From Gnetum montanum (taxonomy: Eukaryota; Streptophyta; Gnetopsida; Gnetales; Gnetaceae), in the NCBI GenBank assembly GCA_015680685.1, contig MNCI01004050.1, positions 94,063 to 158,062 of the forward strand: 64,000 nt of DNA, written 5' to 3'. Shown one piece after another: positions 36,479 to 46,499 of this stretch. The notes under the pieces are model-generated. The model was not told where the DNA came from and ran no database searches. It was given only the letters and a program-made list of their open reading frames with translations. The position numbers and the translations under genes were made by a program. Position 1 is the stretch's first letter, and each line of letters opens with the position of its first letter.

Positions 36479-38757
36479 ATGAACACTGTGAACTCCAACG
36501 CTACAACCACGCAGGTCACAAACCTTGTAGGCACCATGGCCGTTCAACAGCCCATGGTGCAACCCATAATGGGGCCTTGTCGGTCTCTTAGATTACAAGG
36601 GAGGAACCCATCGTCTAACATCATAACTCAGGACCAATACAATTTCATATGCGTGAAAATACAAGCCAGCCTCGCCATAGACCAAACCGAACTGGAAGTT
36701 AAGAGGCAATACGAACTCTTCTATATGGGAGGAAAAGAGTTCATTCCTTTCCTGTATGATATCATCCCTCTCCCAGAGCACTACTCTGAGATGATCTTGC
36801 AACTCCTCCTACAAAGGAGCCAGTCTTTAGACTAGTCTCTGGCAAATCCTCAATTGGAAGAGGAAGATGACTTCGCGGCTCAATCTGAGCATGAAGATTC
36901 GTACCATACCCTTAGTCCACAGACCTATGCAAACCCTTTGTTCCATCCAGCCACAGGGGAAATTACATCCCTTCAACCATTTAAATTCACCCAAGCGTAA
37001 ATACCTCAATAAAAATCATCCACACTTGTTCATATTCCTCCTGCAACTGATCCGCAACTCAACACACTGCCCCTTGCTATTCCCCTATTGCAACAATACC
37101 TCCATTCTCGCAAATACAACCGCCTCATAATGATCTAGGAACAACCTTCCGGCCCCGAGTGATCAGGATGCCGCATGTAATACTGACTTCTACATCCGCT
37201 CACTACATACCGCGGATCCCAACTCAAGGAGCATCCTTTGCAACTGTAACCCAACAAGTTCAGGGGATTCCTACACAAAACATGACCGGGCAATGGACAG
37301 TGATTGGTGCCCAATCACATCAACCCCCTCATTATAAGATACCACCCCACACAATCTTGCGAGCTAACATCCCCCAAGTACAACTGCAACGACAACAACA
37401 ACCCCTTACCTACAACGTGCCGCCCTTCGCACCACCCACAACAAATATCCCGCAAGTACAACCTTCGACCACACAACTTTCTGCCTTCCAACCCACTGTC
37501 CAACAATCTAATCTGTACACCGTACAACATCCCCAACCTGCTATCTCCCCTAGTGCCCAAGACTGGGCTGACGCTAAAAAGCTAATGAAGGAACTAACTG
37601 ACGAGGTCAAACGCCTCAAAACAGGCCCCGACGAAGAACTGAAGGTAGTGGACTTCTATCACGATGACCCTATTAGCTCTTCGGTCCTGCCCCTAACATT
37701 ATCCAAAGGTGTATCTTTGCCTACGCTGACTAAATACAATGGGGAGACAGACCCCAATGCTCACCTCATAACCTTTAGACTAGAGTGTGCGCTACTTCAA
37801 GCATGGCCACATGCCATTCTACGAGTATTCCCCATGTCCCTCACTGAAAGAGCACTTGATTGGTATCGGGCCTTGCCACGGAACTCAATATCTTTTCTAG
37901 AAGATTTGTTGCACCAATTCGTCACTAGGTTCAAGTATAACTTGAAACCCGAAGCAACACTAGATAGCCTCATACAGGTCAAGTAAGCACCCCTTGAACT
38001 TGTCCAAAAATTCATCCAACGGTGGAGTGCTACTCTTAATGAGCTCCATGAGCCCATCCCAGAGACGTACCTCCTCACCATCTTAAAAGGGGTTGTCAAT
38101 TATTTTGTGAAATCCAAACTATATTATCTCAATGCACGCACTCTGAGTCAAGCGTTTGTACAGATCAAGAACATAGAGGAGGTAGCACAGAATAGCCATG
38201 ATCTTGCATATTCAGCCTTTAAGAACCAACACAGTAAGAAAGATAAAGAAAAGGTTAAAACAACTATAGCGGTAGTAGCAGAAACACAACAAGCAAATGT
38301 GGGACAATAGAGTAAACCACCTATTGCCCTTGCTAATTATGCTAAACCTGCTCCTGTGACGATGCCTGAAACATCCACATCACAAAACCCCACATCGGGT
38401 TGTACGAGAAACTTCGAGAGGAAAGAACCCTCTCAATACACACCACTACCCATGAAACCATCGCAGTTGTTCGACCAACTCCTGAAGGCTAGAATAATGA
38501 AACATAAATAGTTGTCCTCTGCAGTGATCCAAAGGCATGATCGGTTCTGTCAATTGGTTCAGAACCCAAGCCTAGCAACGCCAGATGAGCCCCCAGTACC
38601 AAAAGGCTTTAGAATGGACCGTTTCTGTGATTATCATCAATGTAATGGGCATGGCACGAATTACTGTTTCACCCTAAAATAAGACATCCAACGAATGATC
38701 GACGAAGGTCAAATTATTTTTGATGAGGCTAACCCGGTCCAACCACAAAACTAGGCC
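36479..38757 (+). pseudogene. gag of C
   Basis: The start ATG 36479 opens MNTVNSNATTTQVTNLVGTM, with a stop at 36833-36835. A Pro/Gln-rich region follows. The capsid-type gag domain is at about 37630-38100 (LTKYNGETDPNAHLITFRL, ALDWYRALP, FVTRFKYN, with a stop at 37984). A zinc-knuckle-like CDYHQCNGHGTNYC is at about 38629-38670, then a stop. The overall plan is that of Tat-group gags. At least six nonsense codons are present. Confidence 0.88.
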
Positions 38758-39375
38758 ATGGGTTTGTATAAAGACCTTCTAAATACCAAAGAGGCACCGT
38801 ACGTGATTAACACAATATACCTTGATAACGAACCCGAAACACCTAGCATTAACACCGTCTATTCCGACCATGATCAACAAATGCCTAACAAACCATTTGT
38901 AGTGTGTATTCCTCCCATTGTACAAACACCTGTGCCTCAACCATCATACTCCCCGCAGAAACCTTTCGTCATTCGAGTACCCCCCATCGTAGCAACTTCT
39001 AACACCCTGACACATGAAAAACCATACGTGGTGTGTGTACCTTCCGCCGCTACTACCGTAAACTCACAAACACCTCCTATTCGACCTGCCCCCTACATAG
39101 TCCGAGTGCCACATGCCATCGTAATAGTGGAGGTACAACCTCCAACTAGGCCAACGCCATACGTCGTTAGGACACTCGAACATCCTGGTGACCACCAGTC
39201 CTTCACTTCGCAAGCACAGAATAAATCGAGCCCCTATGTCATGAAGGTGCCCAGCCAACCTGACACTCAACTGCATGCAACTGTCCAACCACAACCCCGC
39301 CCTTCTCCATATGTAGTACAGGTTCCAAAGCAACCTGAGGTCCCGAAACCAACTGCACCCCCACGCCACACATGA
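38758..39375 (+). pseudogene. Pro-rich linker of C with repeated PYVVxVP motif
   Basis: This open 205-codon stretch lies between gag and protease. It contains about seven spaced copies of a P-[FY]-V-[VI]-x-[VI]-P motif: PFVVCIP, PFVIRVP, PYVVCVP, PYIVRVP, PYVVRTL, PYVMKVP and PYVVQVP. Each is separated by 18-30 mostly Pro/Thr/Gln residues. It is low-complexity with a strict anchor motif. The function is unknown; it may be a docking or cleavage-spaced linker. Confidence 0.7.
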
Positions 39376-40600
39376 GAACACTTAGCAGATAAGCTTACAC
39401 GCAAACGCTTGGAGAAGGAGCGTCAATGGCTAGCCTTAGGACCTCCTAAACCTACCCTACTAAATGCGGTACCCATGACACCACATAACGATAAACAAAA
39501 CACAGGCTATGAGGGTGAATCATTCGGAAAACATGATACACCCAAATCAACGATTCCGAACAAAAATGACAAACCAACTATGCATGAAATAAAACTGTTG
39601 GGCCCAATGGACCAAGTCACTGCCGAAAAACATGCGCCCAACAATAGAGATCTAGCAACGGCTGTAATGCAAGTCATGCAGGCACTCAAACAAAAAAAAC
39701 GCTTCACTAAGCTTATACGACCTAGTGTTAACATCTCACACTCATTGCAAAGCTCTAGTGCACATGTTAACATCTATCCAAGTAAGTGAAGACTTGCCTC
39801 CAAATGAACCTTCAATTCATGCGGTAATGTACTCGCCTCAAGGGTCAACTCTTAAGCCACTAAGTTTCCACAATGACAACATTAAGTTAGATGAGAAAAC
39901 GGGAGAGGTAACAACAGCCCCTATGTTCATAACAATACGAATAAATCAATTCAAGATACATAGGGTCCATGTAGATGATGGAGTTGCCACAAACGTAGTG
40001 CCATATCCCATCGTCGAGCAACTGGGGCTTACAGAGCTAATCAGACCAACTGCCACCACATGCTTGTAATCATTCAGCGGCTCGTGCATGATAGTTAAAG
40101 GCACCGTGACTTTAGACTTTATAGCAAGGGATCAATTCCCCACATCCGCCAACTTTGTGGTAATCGACGAAATGCCAGGGTTCAATCTAATATTGGGGAG
40201 GCCTTGGCTAGCCCAACTAAAAGCAGTCTCTTCCCCCATACACCAATAAATTCACCTACCTTACGAAGGTGGCAAAATCGTTAGACATGGGGAGGCTACT
40301 ACACCCATCATCTCATCGTACATAGACATAGACTAAGGCTCAGAGGTTAAGCTCGAAGACCCTAGACAACATGATATAAATGAACAACAACTGATAGGCG
40401 ATAATCTTTTAAACACAAATGAAAATTTACCCAAAACAGAAATACTCGGGCCTGAAATCGTACATACGCAGCCTCACTTAGAAACTACAACTGACACAGA
40501 AACCACAATGCATGCTGAAGTGCCAGAAAACACCAACAGGGGAACTATTCCATCAGATGTCTCTTGGGCTGATTACCATTCAATGTGATCAATGAAGGAG
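39376..40600 (+). pseudogene. Protease region of C
   Basis: After a linker (39409-39789) and a frame change, the retropepsin part is at 39790-40230. The active site reads VHVDDGVATNVVPY (about 39967-40008), then QLGLTELI and, after a stop near 40068, NLILGRPWLAQL. D-D-G replaces the commoner D-S/T-G, which is seen in some plant elements. It ends in an acidic tail with stops. It processes Gag-Pol in intact relatives. Confidence 0.8.
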
Positions 40601-40684
40601 ATGCTGAATATAGAATCATACCCACTAACGCATCTCCTAATGTTAAAATGAGAAAAATCAAAAAATTACTAAACCAATAAACAA

Positions 40685-40950
40685 CGCCACTGTCCGAAAT
40701 GACGTTAAACTACAAATAGTTCGAAATGACTTTAAACTACACTCTTAGTCTGAAATGACATTAAATTACATTCAGAGTCCAGAATGATGTTAAACTATCA
40801 TGTCCACAACGACATAAAACTAGCCACGATCAGAAATGGTCGGTCTACCAAGAAATCAACCCTTGTCACCTAAAACTTCCCTTGCTTACGCATGTGGCCC
40901 GAAATGGCCTTAAACTAGTGCATGTGGCCTGAAATGGCCTTAAACTAGAT
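40685..40950 (+). repeat. TAAACT array 1 of C
   Basis: Seven or more units of about 25-32 bp read GTCCGAAATGACGTTAAACT, then GGCCCGAAATGGCCTTAAACT. It is downstream of the protease and at the 3' end of the antisense gene. It shares the TTAAACT core with arrays at 46130-46440 and 50339-50870. Confidence 0.8.
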
Positions 40951-41314
40951 CATCTACCTACATGTTGTTTTCTTCCGAATTCCAGTTCATTGTTCGAATC
41001 TACGCTTGCAATGTCGTGTTATCAATAACAATTTTCACAATTATCTGTCGCTTATAATTACATTCCTTATAATTACATTCGTGCACTACACTTAAACTGC
41101 AAAAACAAACCAAAAAATTTTATATTGTTGTGTCGTGTTTACATTTAAACTAGAAATTCACAAAAAAAAATACATATGTAGAAATACATATATACAAGTA
41201 ATGATGTATAAGTACAAGAGTTAACTGATTTTATTCATCCGTTCAATACAACTCAAATCATTCAATTTACAGTTCACGTAAAAATTTGAGTCAGAATAAT
41301 TTCAAAGCAAAGAT
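40951..41314. other. Spacer between array 1 and antisense gene
   Basis: AT-rich and non-coding in both directions. It would be the 3' flank of the antisense gene. AATAAAATCAGT (minus strand, near 41230) could serve as a polyadenylation signal. Confidence 0.45.
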
Positions 41315-44300
41315 TAAACATCAGGGACAGGAGGATCGTCCCCTTTGGACCCGCTGGCATCATGGGTCCCTACTCCATTAGGGCCAACTTCTTGAACATC
41401 ATCGTCGTCTTAACCCTATAAAATGAAAAAGAAACAATCAACATAAGAACAAAAGAAAAAACTTTTAAACATTATTCAGCGAAAGAATTTCATGATAACA
41501 AAATGCTTACCGTAGGGGATCCCCCCAAACCGAATTCCAGCTAGCAGAGGATTTCCTCCTTTGAGATTCTCGCCCAATCAGTCCCATCAAGGCCTAGATC
41601 GACATTTGCCAAAGCCTTCCCCTTGTCAACCGCCGACCATGTAGGAGGCTTTAAAGGGAATTCACCCACAGAAACCTCCCCAGAAGCGGTTGTAATTACC
41701 CTTGTAGGCGATTCCATCTCAACAGTTGTATTCTGAGCAAAGGTATCAAACGCAGAGCGTAGACCTAGACCCTCCACAAACATTTCAAGCTGACATTTTT
41801 CAATGGATACTTCCTTGAACGATTTCTTGTAATGGTGCTTGTGGTTCTTCTCATCTTTACCCCACTTATGCACCTTGGAAGCGAAAGCCTTCTAGTCCTG
41901 GCACTTGAGGTTCAGTAGATCTACCTAGGCCTTACGCTCTGCTAGTTTCTAGGTCAGTGACGCGTGGTGATTGAGCAGGTTCCAATATCTAGTATAAGTG
42001 ACCTCGGAAGTTCGCCAAGAACGATCACCACTTAGTCTAGCCGAGGCGAACTCATACTGAGCCTTGAGATCATCATGCTCAACTGACGACTCGGAAACTT
42101 CTTTTTCCTTTGCTTGGATTTGCAACCATAATTGTTCGATGGAACGCCTACAGGTCCACAACGATTTGGCCTTATGTACAAGACCTTCCGCCACCTCGTC
42201 ATAAACTAGCCTTGGTGTCTGCTTGACTTCTAGGGGTAGTGTGGGAAAACTTTCAATGCTAACAGTCTCAGATGGATCCCACCTCAGCTTAGCTCCTACG
42301 CACACAAGAAGAATGGACATTAAACATTAGACGACAAAAAAGGGATGTGAAATTCAAAAGCTGCAAAAGGCTCGAGACATTTGTACCTATCTCAGGGTGG
42401 GCTTCCTGAATACGTTTGACCACCTCGTCAGCGATATCAGCCACAAAATCCATTTTACTTGGCATCTCGGTCCAAGTAAATGGTCCATGAGTATGAGACA
42501 GACTAACCTTTGCGGTCGTTTCAGGGATAGCAATTTTCATGGGCACTTCCAACCGCTTCGCAAGAATGGTTTTGGTTTCACTACCTTCGTTTGGGAGGGA
42601 TAAAAACATAAAAGTAAAACACCATAGAAACAACGACTCACAAAGCAACACAATAAAAGAAAAGGAAATATACCATGTTCTCTGTCCCCTTCCGGGTTTG
42701 GAGGGTCGCCAAGATCCAACCTTCCCTTAAGGAAGCTACTAAACATTTCATCAACACCACCCTGGTCATTGACCAGTTCTGTCTCTGTGGTGTCTTCCCC
42801 TAGCTCCTCCGTCTCTTCTGCCTGATCTTTACCCACATCTTCCTCCTCAGTTATTAAGTCTGTTGTAGCCTCCTCCTCCTCAGTAATGGTCTCTAACTCC
42901 TGCCTCCTCACTTCTCGAGTCAAGTCTGAAGGCATTAGTTGCATGTAAGCGGTCAAAATGAAAAATATGAATAAGATGAAAATGATAAAGCAATAAGTGT
43001 GCCAAGTTTACTTACCTCGAACAGGCATTTTGAACCGTATGCGCTTCACCTTTGGCTCTTCTACATTTGAGGCCACCTCTGTGGAGCATTCACGCTTCGG
43101 GAGCTTCGACTTGGCTTTACCAATGGTCTCCTTGATGACCCGTTCAGCTCTCTTTGCAGTGTAGGGCACATCGTCTGGTTCCAATCCTACACTGTCACAT
43201 GTATGGATTGAAGTACCAGATGACCCTCCTGTCGTGATGGACATAGATTCATCAATTCCCTCAAGTGCATCTTAGGACTCAGATGTTTAGAATAAATGAT
43301 TAATCCATAGGCGAGATAGTTAAGCATGATCCCGTAAGACATATTTATTGTCCGCGTGAACCACTAGAAACTCGGCCAAGCAACGAAGATAGCTAGCAAA
43401 GAATGTAAATGTAAAATGGGACTGCGCCTCAACATTTGAGTGCAATTGCACTATCTCCTTATGAAGGCCCGACAACTAAAATTGAGCCCAATTATAACGC
43501 ATCCCAGTTTCTAAGATGGTTCGCATGATGTGCACAGCTTCAACCCCAAGACTTCTCACCTGGGACAGGGATTTAGGGAACACTCGTGCCCTGAACAGGG
43601 GATATAATTCATTAACTTCCTCAACCTTTGACTTCCCCTGCATAGGGAATCCCTTGGAGCCCTTGGTAATGCCCAACCAGTCCTTTAGCTCACGCACCAT
43701 ATGAAGTTGTTTCTGAGCCCTGTCCAAAACTACATTTACGCCATCTTCCAGTACACCAAACAGGTTTGAATATAATTCAACCGACAAATGGAAAACTATG
43801 TTGACACCCTTAATATGGGTGCTGTAGTAGGAGACGGACTTGTCGAATTAATCAACAATCTTGATCATTTCAGCTATTGACACATCAGGGCTCGGGGTTG
43901 TAAATAGCTCCATGAGGTCGGCATCATCTAAACAACGGACAATAGATGGCGGGGCATGGGTGCGCAACCATTTTTGTGCCTTGCTAATCTCCCCAAACTT
44001 CATTGATAGGGTACTCTTTGTTTGTCCTGTTGTAACAGGGTCTCCGCCGGGAGGAACGTCAACTGTAAATACAATTTGAAACTATCACATCAGTATGACC
44101 ACCAGCAGTCAAACAAACACACTAAGGCATCTAGAAAATATTGTCACTTACCTTCAGTTGTGGACTTCGAGGTGCTAGAACCTAAGTCAGAGTCACGAGG
44201 GAAAACTGGTCCATTATGCGACCAATCTCCATGCAGCCATCCACGAGCCGTGCATTGTGCGAACGCTCTAGAAAATCATTTATGGAAATGCACAATGTCA

Positions 44301-44954
44301 TCCTTCATCTGAGCTAATATAGCTCTGCGAAGGGTGGGACCCACCATAAAGGTCTCTAGAGCAATATGAGCTAGGGCAAGCCCATCATTATTGATGCATG
44401 TCCCATCTTGGTTCACTTGGGGCCTGCAAAAGAGCAGTTATCAGAACAGGGGCAAACACTAAACGATAAAAAAAAAACAAAAACAACAAGCTAAACGATC
44501 TTACCTCTCTACCTGGTACACTATGCTAGGAGGATTTTGAAATAACATGTGTGCACGCGTAGCCAGAAACAAGGTGTTGTTGAAATAATCACGCCCTTGG
44601 GGCAATAGGTCCCACACGCGCGCTAACGAGCGAGTAGATCTGGGCCCACCAGAGGGACCATCCTCGATCATAAGCGGCCCCTCGTCAATGTCCTCCATAA
44701 AGACTGCGATGTCCTCCGTAGCTCTCGACAACATAGCCTCAAGCATGCTCCATGCCATTTGTTCGCTGAGATGTGACCAGACCACCACCTTAAATCTATC
44801 TAGGATGAAGGCGAGGAATTCACATGCCCCTTCCCTGAACCATACCCCATTGTTGTCAATGGTCAGATCAGGGATAGGTTCATCGGTCTCAAGGGGGCCA
44901 AACCATGCTAGTACTTCAACTAGCTCAACTACCAGGAGGAAAGGTTCAGTGTCC
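41315..44954 (-). pseudogene. Antisense multi-exon gene inside C, FCP1/NIF-type pseudophosphatase-like
   Basis: Minus-strand exons with GT-AG borders are 44954-44505, 44423-44152, 44062 to about 43330, about 43270-43016, about 42940-42673, 42584-42387, 42295-41511 and 41415-41315. The first exon holds FLLVVELVEVL, GVWFREGACEFLAFILDRF and NNTLFLATRAHMLFQNPPS. These match in order the HAD core of plant FCP1-homology/NIF proteins (DLNGxL; RP..EFL..F.VGIWSS; NTLLIDDSP..NPP). The catalytic Asp is Glu and the DDSP acids are ATRA, so no phosphatase activity is expected. Later exons include an acidic Glu/Thr-rich part and a helical part and match no family I know. About seven stops occur, mostly explicable as CAG, CAA or CGA to stop. 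A partner in B (5013-7149) supports it as a standing component. The homology call is by eye. Confidence 0.7.
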
Positions 44955-45060
44955 CTGCAAGTAACCAAAATGCCATGATAAATCAGCCATACATGAAAAG
45001 GAGATAAAACCACAAAATTCCATATTGTAGGCCAACACTTTGAAAAATTACAAAACTATT

Positions 45061-45480
45061 TTCAATTGACATATACGCTGTTCAACAAACTGTTCACGCT
45101 CAGCATATACGCTATGAAAACCGTTTACAGTCAGCGTATACGCTGTGAAAACAGTTTACGCTATACACTATGAAAACAATCAGCGTATACGCTGTGAAAA
45201 TAGTTTACGCTGTGAAAACAATTAGCGTATACGCTATGAAAACCGTCTACGCTATACGCTGTGGAAATCGTTTACACTATATACTAATAAAACCGTCTAC
45301 GCCATGTACTGATAAAATCGTTTACGCTATGTACTGATGAAACTGTTTACGCTATATACTGTTAAAACCGTCTACGCTGTACGCTGTACAGACCCTCTAT
45401 GCTGTGGGCCTACACTCAGCGTACAGGCCTTCTATGCTACCGAAACTATCTACGTCGTCGAAACCGTCTACGCTCGACGA
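45061..45480. repeat. AGCGTATACGCT motif array upstream of the antisense gene
   Basis: About a dozen units of roughly 30-35 bp pair the palindrome AGCGTATACGCT with TGTGAAAACNGTTTACGCT. Exact palindromes occur near 45135, 45180 and 45225. The array is just 5' (minus-strand sense) of the FCP1-like exon, either in an intron or at the promoter. Confidence 0.9.
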
Positions 45481-45589
45481 CAAGTACAGATAAAAATAAC
45501 TGACAGAGGCAGGATTAGAGAGTACTTGTGTGCCGATCTAGGCCACGATGGAACCCTTGGCCTAGGCAGACACTGCAACATGGCCTCAC

Positions 45590-45713
45590 TTTCCTCCATG
45601 AAAGTCAGGTCAGGCCCCTTCCTCCCTTGGCCTTCTACGTCCTTGCCTTTGCCCATTTCGGCATCCTCTACGTTGAGATTGATAGGTTTACGCTGGGGTT
45701 TGAACCTGCACAT
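45590..45713 (-). pseudogene. Possible first exon of C's antisense gene
   Basis: The minus-strand open stretch starts MCRFKPQRKPINLNVEDAEM. It loosely resembles the putative first exon of B (MAHRSERRHLDLDNVDEGEY) in length, basic start and L-N/D-V-acidic run. TACGCT motifs lie on both sides. No convincing donor links it to the exon at 44954, so the assignment is tentative. Confidence 0.35.
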
Positions 45714-45860
45714 CGAGCTGAACCCTGTACGCTAAGTTTGAGCCTCTACGCTCACGCTTACTCTGACACTTGAGCCTCTATGCTCACGCTTACGCTGGGG
45801 TTCGAGCCTTTACGCTTACGCTGGGTTTGGTGGTTTACACTTACGCTGAGGTTTACGCTC
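45660..45860. repeat. TACGCT/GTTTGAGCC motif cluster
   Basis: Repeated CTTACGCTGGGGTTTGAGCC-like units lie upstream of the possible first antisense exon. They share TACGCT with the LTR and 45061-45480 motifs. Confidence 0.7.
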
Positions 45861-46129
45861 ATGCTTGATTTTACTTCAAGATTCACGGTGCTTCCAACTG
45901 ACAGCCTTATGCTATATATAGCGCCCACATTACCACCGCCGCTGTCATCGTCGCCTTGCATTTTGTTTCCTTTTTGATTTCTTTTATTTTTAATTTTAAT
46001 TAAAATTGTTCAAAATACAAAATATTATATAAAACAAGATGAACACTACCACATGCCCACACTGAATGTTTTGACGCAAACTCTTTGATGAAAATTATAC
46101 GGTAACTAGGCATCGTCAAATCACCCACA

Positions 46130-46440
46130 TTCGGCCTGGTATGGCCTTAAACTGCCATGACGGCTCGGTAAGGCCTTAAACTGCCACAAACTACCCCACA
46201 TGGCCCGGTAAGGCCTTAAACTACCACAAACTGCCCCAAACGACCCAGTAAGGCCTTAAACTGTCACAAACTGCCCCAGACGGCCCGGTAAGGCCTTAAA
46301 CTGCCACCTATGGCTCACACTCAGCCTGGCAAGGCCTTAAACTACCACATTCGACCCGGTAAGGCCTTAAACTACCACATACTGCCCACACACGGCCCGG
46401 TAATGCCTTAAACTGTCATGCATCCTGGTGCGACGATAAA
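46130..46440 (+). repeat. TAAACT array 2 of C
   Basis: About nine units read GGCCCGGTAAGGCCTTAAACTGCCACA with variable spacers. It lies between the antisense cassette and pol. GGCCTTAAACT also occurs in the last units of array 1 (40905-40950), so the antisense cassette is bracketed by related repeats. Confidence 0.88.
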
Positions 46441-46499
46441 CCACCATCATGCATGTACACATGACTTACGTTGCCAAAGAACATGAAATAACACCTATT

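Noticed and set aside
45061-45480. CRISPR-like array
   Set aside because: Repeats are degenerate, spacers are repetitive too, and this is a plant retrotransposon; no cas genes.
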